The position numbers and the translations under genes are program-made. Under the pieces are notes generated by a model that saw only the letters and a program-made list of their open reading frames with translations, did no database searches and was not told the origin of the DNA. Shown one piece after another: positions 1-8,578 of a DNA stretch of 33,022 nt (position 1 is the stretch's first letter; each line of letters starts with the position of its first letter). Source of the stretch: Acidobacteriota bacterium (GTDB taxonomy: Bacteria > Acidobacteriota > Terriglobia > Bryobacterales > Bryobacteraceae); NCBI GenBank assembly GCA_025354885.1, contig JANXLY010000318.1:1-33022 (forward strand), in the 5' to 3' direction.

Positions 1-25
1 TGGATTCGCAGCGTTATTTTTCATA

Positions 26-49
26 CGAAACAAAAAGGGCTTTGTTTCG
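26..49. repeat. Inverted repeat in the leader of the OmpA-like gene
   Basis: A perfect 9-bp inverted repeat, CGAAACAAA / TTTGTTTCG, surrounds a 6-base loop. It is AT-rich and no T-run follows on either strand, so it is a weak candidate for a terminator of an upstream gene outside the window. It could also be a protein-binding palindrome. The rest of positions 1-263 holds no convincing gene; the short reading frames there have no recognisable product. Confidence 0.4.
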
Positions 50-263
50 CTCTGAGACAGCAGAGAGTTTTCTGGTCGCCAGATGCTGGGGAAAACTGGT
101 ATTGGCTTCCTGCGAGTGAGGAAGCACATCTCTCCTTTGAGAAGCTGCGAGTCTCGGATGAGTATCCCGGGATGTTGTTCGCGATTCGCCCAAACAGAGG
201 AGTTTATGTGCAAAAGCTGCCGTCAAATTCGTTACACTGAAAAAGTCAGGTGTTCGCTTTATT

Positions 264-2219
264 ATGAAAACTAAATATTCCTTGTTACCTCTTGCCATTG
301 TTCTGGTTGGAGGGTTGACCATGCCCGCACAAACGACTTCTAAGCCCGCAGCCAAGAAGAATAGTTCTGGAAATGGTGGCGATCTTTACGAAATTAACCT
401 GTTTGGGGGTGGCAATTTTGTAAACCGCCAGAACATTGCTCCGCACCAAGACTTGTCGAATGGAGGAGTATCCGGCTTTCGAGTTACCGAAAACTTCTGG
501 AACTACGTCAGTCTGGAACAAACGGGAATGGTTCACGGGGTGGCCAATGCTGTGTACCGAATCCCTTCCACCGAACGTGATTATTCGTTTGGATCGCGGT
601 TGCGGCAGTTTCATCTGAACCCTGTCTTTCACTTCACTCCACGAGAAGCGCGTATCCGTCCTTTCGTGACGGCCGGCTTCGGGATGGATTACTTTGGCGT
701 GACCGAAAGTGCGCGCCGACAGGTTGGCAACGGTGTGAATACTCCATTTGTTCAACTAACAAACCTTCAGTCCCAATGGGAACTGGCGCTGAACTATGGT
801 GCCGGCGTAAAGGCGAAGCTGACGGATCGAATTGGCCTGCGCTTTGATGTGCGTGGCTTTTCTACTGCATCTCCAGACTTCAATGTGAAAGGTGCCGGAC
901 CGGTTGGTGCGATCACATACACGCGCACCGCGCCGATGAATTCATTTCAGACTACGGGTGGTGTAGTGCTTTACCTTGGTCCGATCGACAATGGCCCGGT
1001 TTGTGAATTCCGTGTTGGTTCGATCGAGCCTTCCACCAGAACAATCTGGTTGAACGAAGGTGCCAGCTACCAACTTCCAGTGAGCAACAATTGCATTGGA
1101 GTAACGCCCACCTACAAATGGACGATGGATGGTCAACCCGCAGTTGGAGATTCCATGCTGGCGGTGAAGGGTCTTAGTCCTGGCGACCATCAGATCAAGG
1201 GTGTAGTTGAGGCAGACACGACTAAAGTCTTGGACCGCAAAACGAAAAATTTCCTGAAGAAGGCACCGATTCCCGCAACAGAGCGCAGCGCGAGCCTCAT
1301 CGTAAAACAGCCGAAGATTCAATTTGTGAGTCTGACCGCAGATCCTACAACGATCAATCATAACGGTACCTCGTTGATTACCTCAGTAATCAGCTTTGAT
1401 GGTCCTGAGTCTGGAGAGGATGTCAGTGTGGATTACAGCACGACTGACGGCCGACTAGCACCCTCCAATGCGGGGCCCAACGCAACCGTTTCCGGTGATG
1501 GGAAGATGGTCACGATCAAGTCGCGCCTCAAGCCCGGCAACAATTCTCAGAACCTGATTCTGAGTACAACCGGAATGAACCTGGCTCCCGGTGGTCCCTC
1601 AACACAGGTTGGTCTCGAAGGCAAACTTGGCGGACAGAGTCAAACGGCGAAGGTAACCGTGAACGCTCTGCCTGCCCCGCCTGCCCCGCCTGCCCCTGCG
1701 CCACCTCGTCCCCAGCCGATGCAACTGGATGACGTCGTGTTTGCCAAGGGCAGCGCCCGCACGAACAATTGCGGCAAGCGCATTCTCGATCAGGTGTTCG
1801 AACGAGCCGCTTCGATGGGTGACTTTGATGTACTTCTGGTTGGACACTTCGATGCGGTTGAATCCAAGATCAACGTCCGCGATGCCAAGACGAAGAAACT
1901 CAGCAAGCTGGATGAAGAGCGCGTATTGCAGGTAGCTGCCGTCCTCAGCGGCGGTACAGAGCCTTGCAAGCGATTGGAGCGCAGCCGGATCAAGGTTGCC
2001 TTCGTCGGAGCAGAACAGCTCTCAGCCTTCAAGACTTCTCTTTGCGAAGCAACGGTGAAAGAACGTTCGAGCAGCAAGATCAGTGCGAAAGACGGCAGTG
2101 TGAAGAACCGCCGTGTCGAGATCTGGCTTGTGCCGAAGAGCGGACCGATGCCGAACGGAATTGCTGGAATTCACGATGCTCCCGTCTCTGAAATTCAATC
2201 CAAGGGATGCCCGAAGTAA
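264..2219 (+). CDS. Outer-membrane beta-barrel protein with C-terminal OmpA-like domain
   Basis: 651 residues. Residues 1-22 form a signal peptide: two lysines, a hydrophobic core, then a cut near the MPAQ region. Residues about 41-235 alternate polar and aromatic residues and resemble an outer-membrane porin barrel (an 'NLFGGGNF' start and a 'GGVVLYLGP' end). Residues about 250-465 look like Ig-like beta domains. A Pro/Ala-rich linker near 466-486 leads to a C-terminal OmpA-like domain ending in the typical NRRVEIWLVP strand. The usual peptidoglycan-contact motif is only partly recognisable, so binding to the wall is inferred. The protein probably sits in the outer membrane and may tether it to the wall. 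The adenosyltransferase gene follows after 15 bp, but no functional link is evident. The start is the ATG just before the signal peptide; a Shine-Dalgarno match is poor. Confidence 0.75.
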   Translation: MKTKYSLLPLAIVLVGGLTMPAQTTSKPAAKKNSSGNGGDLYEINLFGGGNFVNRQNIAPHQDLSNGGVSGFRVTENFWNYVSLEQTGMVHGVANAVYRIPSTERDYSFGSRLRQFHLNPVFHFTPREARIRPFVTAGFGMDYFGVTESARRQVGNGVNTPFVQLTNLQSQWELALNYGAGVKAKLTDRIGLRFDVRGFSTASPDFNVKGAGPVGAITYTRTAPMNSFQTTGGVVLYLGPIDNGPVCEFRVGSIEPSTRTIWLNEGASYQLPVSNNCIGVTPTYKWTMDGQPAVGDSMLAVKGLSPGDHQIKGVVEADTTKVLDRKTKNFLKKAPIPATERSASLIVKQPKIQFVSLTADPTTINHNGTSLITSVISFDGPESGEDVSVDYSTTDGRLAPSNAGPNATVSGDGKMVTIKSRLKPGNNSQNLILSTTGMNLAPGGPSTQVGLEGKLGGQSQTAKVTVNALPAPPAPPAPAPPRPQPMQLDDVVFAKGSARTNNCGKRILDQVFERAASMGDFDVLLVGHFDAVESKINVRDAKTKKLSKLDEERVLQVAAVLSGGTEPCKRLERSRIKVAFVGAEQLSAFKTSLCEATVKERSSSKISAKDGSVKNRRVEIWLVPKSGPMPNGIAGIHDAPVSEIQSKGCPK

Positions 2220-2234
2220 TCTCTGGTAACAGTA

Positions 2235-2837
2235 ATGAGTGAAGTATTTAACGAGCCCCGTCTCGCATTAAGCCGGATCTACACCAAGACCGGAGACCAA
2301 GGTGAGACGGGCCTGGTAGGTGGGCAACGGGTATCGAAAGACGCCCAGCGCATAGAAGTTTTTGGAACTGTGGACGAGCTCAACTGTTTTGTTGGGCTCG
2401 CTCGCATTTCAGCCCGCGAATCGGGATTGAACGAGCTGGAAAGCATCTTCGAGAGAGTTCAACACGAGCTGTTCAACCTCGGGTCAGTGCTTGCCACGCT
2501 GCCACAGGACCTGCACCCGAATCAGCCCCGGATCACCGAGGAGACAATCGCTCAACTGGAACGTGAAATCGATCAGTACAACGCCACTCTGCAGCCTTTG
2601 CGAAGCTTTGTGCTCCCAGGAGGGTCTCGCATTTGCGCGGAGTTGCATGTTTGCAGAACGGTCTGCCGCCGTGCGGAACGGGCGCTTGTAACCATGAGCC
2701 ACACAGAAGATATGCCTGTTGAAGCGATGCTCTATCTCAATCGCCTGAGCGATGCCATGTTTGTCTGGAGCCGCTGGGTGAATCAGTCGCTGGGTGTTGA
2801 AGAAGCTTTGTGGCAGCCAAACAAAGGCGCTCGTTAA
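2235..2837 (+). CDS. Cob(I)yrinic acid a,c-diamide / cob(I)alamin adenosyltransferase, PduO type
   Basis: Transfers the adenosyl group of ATP to cob(I)alamin, giving adenosylcobalamin (coenzyme B12), in the cytoplasm. The 200-residue length fits the PduO/MMAB family. Family signatures are visible in order: the ATP-binding start 'YTKTGDQGETGL' near residue 16, 'FGTVDELN' near 45, 'LPGG' followed by 'LHVCRTVCRRAER' near 130-155, and 'LNRLSDAMFVWSRW' near the end. It lies 15 bp after the OmpA-like gene and may share its transcript. Its stop codon overlaps that of the opposing gene by 4 bp. No cobalamin riboswitch is visible upstream. PduO, CobA and EutT types are unrelated in sequence, and this is clearly PduO. 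Whether it serves salvage or de novo synthesis cannot be told here. Confidence 0.93.
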   Translation: MSEVFNEPRLALSRIYTKTGDQGETGLVGGQRVSKDAQRIEVFGTVDELNCFVGLARISARESGLNELESIFERVQHELFNLGSVLATLPQDLHPNQPRITEETIAQLEREIDQYNATLQPLRSFVLPGGSRICAELHVCRTVCRRAERALVTMSHTEDMPVEAMLYLNRLSDAMFVWSRWVNQSLGVEEALWQPNKGAR

Positions 2838-3409
2838 GGATTTGTCTCGCGGATGGCCACGCGGAAGGCGTGCATCTTCATAAAGATTTCCTGGGCGTGA
2901 TCGCGACTGATGCCCAGCAGATGAAATTGGGGTTTTCGCTTATCGAAAATCAATTTCAGTTCCATATATTTCTTGCCGTCTTTGACATTGGCGTCGTTGA
3001 AAGACTCCAACGGAAATTCGATTTTCTGGCCGTTGCTGGTGAAGATGAGCTTGGTGCGAGTGAGGAGCACATGCCCCACGGACTTGCGAAAGCCGGGTAC
3101 GTCTTCTGCAGCGACGGCAGGCACGGCGTATACAAGAGGCTCCCCACCGAGGGCGGCGAATAGGGGCTCGTGCAAATTTTCTTCCATGTCATAAATAGAC
3201 CTGTAGAAGGCCATGCGATCAGCGAAGCTGTGTTTATAGTTGGCAATTACGCCCCGCGCACGCAAGGCGAACCAGTATATTCCTGCCAGTAGCAATGCAG
3301 CGAACAGGAGGATTCCGGCGTAGAGGAAAAAACGATATTCGACCCAAACCGTAATGGGATCGAGGCCGAGTAGAGATACTATTTCAACCCAATCGGGGTA
3401 TTCGTTCAT
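2834..3409 (-). CDS. Membrane-anchored protein of unknown function with a PH/GRAM-like soluble part
   Basis: 191 residues; I do not recognise a named family. One strong membrane segment at about residues 27-49 is followed by a basic stretch, which suggests an N-out/C-in single-pass protein. Residues about 95-185 are rich in beta-type strands, with a 'LLTRTKLIFTS' block followed by 'PLESF', and end in a helix. That layout recalls bacterial PH or GRAM-like domains, but the resemblance is by eye only. The gene starts 5 bp after the stop of the 2-oxoglutarate dehydrogenase gene, so the two are almost certainly co-transcribed. A functional link to the TCA enzyme is not established. Its 3' end overlaps the adenosyltransferase stop codon on the other strand. 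Confidence 0.7.
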   Translation of the reverse strand: MNEYPDWVEIVSLLGLDPITVWVEYRFFLYAGILLFAALLLAGIYWFALRARGVIANYKHSFADRMAFYRSIYDMEENLHEPLFAALGGEPLVYAVPAVAAEDVPGFRKSVGHVLLTRTKLIFTSNGQKIEFPLESFNDANVKDGKKYMELKLIFDKRKPQFHLLGISRDHAQEIFMKMHAFRVAIRETNP

Positions 3410-3414
3410 TCGTT

Positions 3415-6400
3415 CTATTTCTTGCGTCGCGCAACCAGTTTCACACGGCGTGGCCGCAATTGAGCCGTTTGTGAAAATGCTGCGTCTACAAACTCAGCCA
3501 GCTCTTTGGCGTGTTGTCTGGAGGACCCGGTTGCCGTGGAAGCGGCTTCTGGACGACCAGCATAGTGAACCGTGCGGCGGCTGCTGCTGAGAACGAAGTA
3601 TAACTGTTCCTGAACAAATCGCCAAGCTCCCATGTTGCGTGGCTCTTCCTGAACCCAAATAATTTCTGCGGAAGAGGAGTATCTTTGCAGCATGTCGCTG
3701 AGCTGGTCGGCCGGGAAGGGATAGAGCTGTTCCAGCCGGACGATAGCGACATGGTCGGCCCCTCGCTCCTCACGTGCCCGGGCCAAATCGAAATAGACTT
3801 TTCCTGAGCAAATGAGGACGCGAGTAATTTTGCTGCCAGTTTCGGCGTTGGAATCACTAATTACTTCGCGGAAGCTGCCCTGAGTAAAATCTTCGACGGG
3901 GCTGGCAGCTTTTGGGCTACGCAGATTGGCTTTTGGAGTAAAGATGATGAGAGGCTTGCGGAGACCACGACGGTCTTCGCCACCATTCATTTGTCGACGC
4001 AAGAGATGGAAGTAGTTTGCCGAATTCGTGCAGTTTGCGACGATGAGATTTTCTTCGGCGCAGAGCTGGAGGAAACGTTCGATTCGGGCGCTGGAGTGTT
4101 CCGGCCCCTGACCTTCGTAGCCGTGGGGAAGCAGCAAGACGAGACCGCTTGGCTGTCCCCACTTTGATTCTGCAGAAGCGATGAACTGATCGATCATGAT
4201 CTGGGCACCATTGACGAAGTCGCCAAACTGGGCTTCCCAGAGAACCAGGGTGAGTGGATCTGCAACGCTGTAGCCGAATTCAAAGCCCATGACGGCAAAT
4301 TCGCTCAGGGAAGAATCCACTGCTTCAAATTTCGCCTGGTCAGGCGAAAGGTGTTGGAGGGGCAGGTAGGATTTGCCGGTTTCGTAGTCGACCAATTCGA
4401 GATGGCGCTGTGAGAAAGTTCCACGAGGAGAATCCTGACCACTCAAACGAACTGGAGTTCCTTCAAGTACCAGGCTACCGAAGGCAAGTAGTTCGCCGGT
4501 TGCCCAGTCGACGGTAGCGCCAGAGAGCACTTCGCGGCGCTTGTCGAGAGTATTGGTCTTGAGCTTGGGATGGACCGTGAAGCCGTCTGGCACGGTGAGA
4601 TAACCGTTGATCACGCGTTCGACCATGGCGCGGTCGATGGCGGTGCTGCCCGAATTGACAGGAGGAATCGCAGACTGCTCGTAGCTGGTCATTTCGACAG
4701 TTTCGAACTTTTCGGCATTGGTCTGGGCGGCCTCATAGCCTTCTTCCATTCGCGCCGAAATGCGCTTTTTGACGGAATCCAGTTCCGCAGCGCTGAGCAG
4801 GTTTTCGCGGACCAGCCGCTCGGAATATTGAGTGGCGACGGAAGGATGGTTCTTGATCAGCTTGTACATCAGGGGCTGAGTATAGGAGGGATCATCGCCT
4901 TCATTGTGGCCATGACGGCGATAGCAGATCATGTCGATGACGATGTCGCGTTTGAATTCCTGACGGAAGTCGAAGGCAATCTGCGCGATGCGGAAGCAAG
5001 CTTCAGGGTCGTCGCCATTGACGTGAAAAATCGGAGCCTGAACCATGCGGGCGATATCGGTGCAATAGCTCGAAGATCGCGAATCCTGTGGATTTGTGGT
5101 GAAACCAATCTGGTTGTTGATGACGAGGTGGATGGTACCGCCGGTGGTGTAGCCGTCGAGTTGCGAGAGGTTCAGTGTCTCCATGACAATGCCCTGGCCG
5201 GCGAAGGCTGCGTCTCCGTGGATGAGGATCGGAATCACACGCTCCCGCTTTACATCTCCCAGACGTTCCTGCTTGGGGCGGACAATTCCTTCGACAACGG
5301 GATTGACCGCTTCGAGATGACTTGGGTTGGGAGCGAGAGTGACAACCACCTCTTTGCCTTTGGACGAAGTGCGGACGCTGGAGGCGCCGAGGTGATACTT
5401 AACGTCACCCGAGCCCTGTGTGGAGTTGGGATCAATGTTGTCCTCAAACTCGTTGAAGATCTGAGCCATGCGTTTACCGATGACGTTAGCCAGAACCGTA
5501 AGGCGGCCGCGGTGGGCCATGCCAACAACGACTTCATGCACATTGGAGTTGGCGCTGCGCTCAATCAACTCGTCGAGGATTGCAATGGTGGTCTCACTGC
5601 CTTCTAGCGAGAAACGCTTTTGGCCGATGAATCGTGTGCCCAGAAACTGCTCGAACATCTCGGCCTGAAGCAGGCGTTCGAGAATGCGTCGGCGTGTAGC
5701 TTCTTCGATGGGAGCGTGGCTTGTTGGCGGCTCCATTCGGTGCTGCAGCCAGATCTTCTGCTCAGGGTACTGGATGTGCATGTACTCTACGCCAGCCTTG
5801 TTGCAGTATGTGCGGCGCAGGGTCTCAAGAGTTTCGCGTAGAGTGCTGACCCCGGGCACATCACCGAGCCCGGTAGATGCGCCAAGGTTGCCAGTGATGA
5901 ACTGGCGGTCGAGATCCCAAATGGTAAGGCCATAGCTTGCAGGATCGAGTTCGGGGTGGTAGTGGGCCTCGATGCCAAGAGGGTTGAGATCAGCGATGAG
6001 ATGGCCCCGCACACGGTAGGCGTGGATCAACTGGAGAACTGCTGCTTCTTTGGCGACTTCCGAGCTAACTTTGTCGGTGCTTATGCCTGGCAGGGCAAGC
6101 GCCCGGTCTGTCTGCCAGGCGACAGGCCTGAACGGCAGTTTGAGGTCGGCGAAAATCGATTCGTAGAAATTGTCTCCGCCGTTGAGCAGTTCTTGCAGGC
6201 GTGCAAGGAACAAGCCACTCTCAGCACCCTGGATCACGCGGTGATCATAGGTGCAGCTCATCATCATGACTTTACTGAGACCAAGCATCGAGCGGGTTTC
6301 TGGACGAACACCCTGAAATTCAGCAGGATAATCAATTGCGCCGGTGGCGATGATCGCCCCTTGGCCAGGCATGAGGCGGGGTACGGAACCCAGCGTGCCT

Positions 6401-7182
6401 ACTGTTCCCGGGTTGGTGAGCGAGATAGTGGTGCCCTGGAAATCGGGCAGCGTCAGTTTGCCGTTGCGGCCCTTTTTCACCAGTTCGTCAAAGCCATTGA
6501 GGAACTGCTGGAAGTTCATCTGCCCGGTATTTTTGATGCTTGGGACAACAAGCGAACGTGTGCCGTCTTTCGCGGCCACATCAATGGCGAGCCCCAGATT
6601 GACCTGACCCTTGACCCAGCGGAATGGCTGGCCATCCGTTTCGGCATAGGCACTGTTCACATTGGGAAAATTGTGGAGAGCCTTTGAAATTGCATAGGCA
6701 ATAATATGCGTGTATGAAATTTTGCTCTTACCCGACATGGAGCGGCTCTGGTTGATGAGCGTGCGATTCTCGTCGATTACCTTGACAGGGATAGATCGGT
6801 AACTCGTTGCCGTTGGCACGGCAAGCGAAAGGTTCATGTTTTCGGCAATGCGCGCCGCAGTGCCACGAAGGGGAACAAGCTGCTCTGCCGGGCCGAGTTC
6901 CTTGGGCGGAGCAGATGCTCTGGCGATCAGGTCGCTGGCGGAGGACTGTTGGACGACAGGCTTGCTCGCCGGCGCAGGTGCGGGGGTGTTGGCAATGGCA
7001 GAGCTTTCGCTGGTGGCAACAGGATTTGCCTCGGTCGGCGCCGCTGGGGTTGGGGCGTCGCTATCAAAGACACCCTTCCAGGCCGTATCGACGGCGGTGC
7101 GATTATTCAAATATTCCTGGTACAGCTCTTGGGCGAGCCAGTCGTTGAGCGATGCAGACGCTGCTTCTGGTGATTCAGACAT
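3415..7182 (-). CDS. kgd: Fused 2-oxoglutarate dehydrogenase E1 / succinyltransferase-type protein (KGD/OdhA-like)
   Basis: TCA-cycle enzyme that decarboxylates 2-oxoglutarate with thiamine diphosphate. In the KGD/OdhA family it works with separate lipoyl-E2 and E3 subunits. From the ATG at 7182 it is 1255 residues. In order: an E1-type N-terminal segment ('DWLAQELYQEYL'), an Ala/Pro-rich linker at about 40-95, an acyltransferase catalytic domain at about 100-340 with the DHRVIQG active-site motif near 313, then the full E1 part from about 385. The E1 part carries 'HAYRVRGHL', 'MAHRGRLTVL' and 'INNQIGFTTNP'. No lipoyl domain is present, as in the mycobacterial and corynebacterial proteins. 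A GTG at 7203 would add 7 residues; neither start has a good ribosome binding site. ATG is preferred because the conserved N-terminus lies just after it. No E2 or E3 gene lies nearby. Confidence 0.95.
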   Translation of the reverse strand: MSESPEAASASLNDWLAQELYQEYLNNRTAVDTAWKGVFDSDAPTPAAPTEANPVATSESSAIANTPAPAPASKPVVQQSSASDLIARASAPPKELGPAEQLVPLRGTAARIAENMNLSLAVPTATSYRSIPVKVIDENRTLINQSRSMSGKSKISYTHIIAYAISKALHNFPNVNSAYAETDGQPFRWVKGQVNLGLAIDVAAKDGTRSLVVPSIKNTGQMNFQQFLNGFDELVKKGRNGKLTLPDFQGTTISLTNPGTVGTLGSVPRLMPGQGAIIATGAIDYPAEFQGVRPETRSMLGLSKVMMMSCTYDHRVIQGAESGLFLARLQELLNGGDNFYESIFADLKLPFRPVAWQTDRALALPGISTDKVSSEVAKEAAVLQLIHAYRVRGHLIADLNPLGIEAHYHPELDPASYGLTIWDLDRQFITGNLGASTGLGDVPGVSTLRETLETLRRTYCNKAGVEYMHIQYPEQKIWLQHRMEPPTSHAPIEEATRRRILERLLQAEMFEQFLGTRFIGQKRFSLEGSETTIAILDELIERSANSNVHEVVVGMAHRGRLTVLANVIGKRMAQIFNEFEDNIDPNSTQGSGDVKYHLGASSVRTSSKGKEVVVTLAPNPSHLEAVNPVVEGIVRPKQERLGDVKRERVIPILIHGDAAFAGQGIVMETLNLSQLDGYTTGGTIHLVINNQIGFTTNPQDSRSSSYCTDIARMVQAPIFHVNGDDPEACFRIAQIAFDFRQEFKRDIVIDMICYRRHGHNEGDDPSYTQPLMYKLIKNHPSVATQYSERLVRENLLSAAELDSVKKRISARMEEGYEAAQTNAEKFETVEMTSYEQSAIPPVNSGSTAIDRAMVERVINGYLTVPDGFTVHPKLKTNTLDKRREVLSGATVDWATGELLAFGSLVLEGTPVRLSGQDSPRGTFSQRHLELVDYETGKSYLPLQHLSPDQAKFEAVDSSLSEFAVMGFEFGYSVADPLTLVLWEAQFGDFVNGAQIMIDQFIASAESKWGQPSGLVLLLPHGYEGQGPEHSSARIERFLQLCAEENLIVANCTNSANYFHLLRRQMNGGEDRRGLRKPLIIFTPKANLRSPKAASPVEDFTQGSFREVISDSNAETGSKITRVLICSGKVYFDLARAREERGADHVAIVRLEQLYPFPADQLSDMLQRYSSSAEIIWVQEEPRNMGAWRFVQEQLYFVLSSSRRTVHYAGRPEAASTATGSSRQHAKELAEFVDAAFSQTAQLRPRRVKLVARRKK

Positions 7183-7345
7183 GGGGTAAATAAGCGCAGA
7201 CACACGTTTCCGCCAATGTGCCCACTATTCAATATGATAACGGAAGCAGGGTCTGCGGTTCAGGATCCTTAAGGAAACGCGAGTTGCGTTAGAGAGGGGG
7301 TTGGAGATTTAAGGAAGATTTCGATTGTGAAAGTTGTCTTACATG

Positions 7346-7374
7346 TTGACAAGGCAACGACAGTTTCCTTAGAC
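7346..7374 (+). promoter_or_regulatory. Possible sigma70-type promoter before the first Fic gene
   Basis: An exact TTGACA box at 7346-7351 is followed after 17 bp by TTAGAC at 7369-7374, a poor -10 match. The Fic start codon at 7382 lies only 7 bases further on and has no Shine-Dalgarno sequence before it. A very short or absent mRNA leader is therefore possible. The whole 7183-7381 spacer separates two divergent genes and holds no gene. Confidence 0.35.
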
Positions 7375-7381
7375 TTGGGTT

Positions 7382-8551
7382 ATGAGGAGAGTGACGGGCG
7401 CATTTCGCATAACCCACTACGGTGATGAGCAAGTTCGGGCCTATCTACCGCATCCTCTGCCTCCGGATCCGCCAGTGAGCCTGGAAGGACAGATGGAGCG
7501 CTACGAGCGGGCGACTGTTGCACTAGGTCGACTGGACGCACTGGGTCTGTTGCTGCCCGACCTGCCACTTTTCGTTTACTACTATGTGCGCAAAGAGGCG
7601 GTGCTATCTTCGCAAATTGAAGGGACGCAGTCTTCGGTAGCCGATCTGTTGATGTTTGAAAACGAACAGGCTCCTGGTGTCCCGGAGGCAGACGTAGCTG
7701 AAGTTTCCAATTATGTGGGCGCACTGTTTCATGGAGTGGAAAGGATGCGGCACAGCCTGCCGCTTTCGCTTCGTTTACTGCGGGAGATGCATGGCATGCT
7801 ACTAAGTCGTGGACGTGGGAGTGAGAAGCAACCAGGAGAGTTTCGTACGAGCCAAAACTGGATCGGTGGAACCAGACCCGGCAACGCGACCTACGTTCCC
7901 CCGCCGCCGCAAGAGATGGTGAAGTGTCTTGATGCTTTTGAGAAGTTTCTGCATGCCGACATTCCTGGTGTGCCGCCATTGATCAAAGCTGCGCTGGCAC
8001 ACGTTCAGTTTGAAAGCATTCACCCTTTTCTTGATGGTAATGGTCGTTTGGGACGGCAGCTGATTACGCTGATGCTGTGTTCGCAGAATGTGATCCATGA
8101 ACCGATCCTTTACCTGAGCCTGTTCTTCAAACAAAATCGAGACCGTTATTACGAACTGCTGCAAGGGGTTCGTGAGAATGGAGACTGGGAGTCGTGGATC
8201 GGCTTTTATCTCGAAGGAATCGAATCGACTGCCGAAAATGCTTATTCGACGGCACGGCGGCTGGTGGCGTTGTTTGAAGCGGACCGGAAGCGACTGGAAA
8301 CCCACAAGCGAGCTTCGGGTTCGCTGTTGCGAATGCATGAACTGCTGCGGCAACGTCCGATCTGGCAGGCTCCGAAGCTGGCCAGGGCGATGAACTTGAG
8401 CGGACCTGGTGTGCGCAAACTGATCTCAACCATGATCGACGAAGAAGTACTACGCGAGATCAGTGGCAAAGAGCGTTACCAGGTGTATTGCTACCAGCGC
8501 TATCTGGACATCCTGAACGAAGGCACTGAGCCGCTCGCGAGAGCGGCTTAA
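7382..8551 (+). CDS. Fic family protein, class II (N-terminal inhibitory helix)
   Basis: Fic proteins usually transfer AMP from ATP to hydroxyl side chains of target proteins. The 389-residue protein has a Fic_N-type N-terminus with the self-inhibiting motif SxxxEG at residues 76-81 (SSQIEG). The catalytic Fic motif HPFLDGNGRLGR is at 214-225, with all key residues present: catalytic His, Asp, the GNG anion hole and the last Arg. The C-terminal 90 residues look like a winged helix ('LARAMNLSGPGVRKLISTMIDEEVL'), suggesting DNA binding or autoregulation. It is transcribed alone, divergent from kgd. No antitoxin gene is adjacent, consistent with inhibition in cis. Targets are unknown. Confidence 0.92.
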   Translation: MRRVTGAFRITHYGDEQVRAYLPHPLPPDPPVSLEGQMERYERATVALGRLDALGLLLPDLPLFVYYYVRKEAVLSSQIEGTQSSVADLLMFENEQAPGVPEADVAEVSNYVGALFHGVERMRHSLPLSLRLLREMHGMLLSRGRGSEKQPGEFRTSQNWIGGTRPGNATYVPPPPQEMVKCLDAFEKFLHADIPGVPPLIKAALAHVQFESIHPFLDGNGRLGRQLITLMLCSQNVIHEPILYLSLFFKQNRDRYYELLQGVRENGDWESWIGFYLEGIESTAENAYSTARRLVALFEADRKRLETHKRASGSLLRMHELLRQRPIWQAPKLARAMNLSGPGVRKLISTMIDEEVLREISGKERYQVYCYQRYLDILNEGTEPLARAA

Positions 8552-8552
8552 T
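8529..8552 (+). terminator. Hairpin overlapping the stop codon of the first Fic gene
   Basis: An 8-bp perfect stem, AGCCGCTC / GAGCGGCT, with a GCGA tetraloop spans 8529-8548 and is followed by TAATTC. It covers the last codons and the stop codon of the Fic gene. The T-tract is poor, so efficiency as a Rho-independent terminator is doubtful. Confidence 0.4.
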
Positions 8553-8562
8553 TCAAGCAGCA

Positions 8563-8568
8563 TAAAAT
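8563..8568 (+). promoter_or_regulatory. Candidate -10 box of the U32-like gene
   Basis: TAAAAT lies 10 bases before the ATG at 8579. No Shine-Dalgarno sequence is visible between them, and no good -35 box is present. If used, the mRNA leader would be only about 3-4 bases long. Confidence 0.3.
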
Positions 8569-8578
8569 AGAACTCGAC

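Noticed and set aside
2219-2235. Cobalamin riboswitch before the adenosyltransferase gene
   Set aside because: The gap to the preceding gene is only 15 bp and no B12-box-like sequence is seen.
4570-5607. 345-codon open frame on the plus strand
   Set aside because: Lies entirely antisense to the well-supported dehydrogenase gene and has no recognisable domain; a codon-bias shadow.
5956-6687. 243-codon open frame on the plus strand
   Set aside because: Also antisense to the fused dehydrogenase, with no ribosome site or family resemblance.
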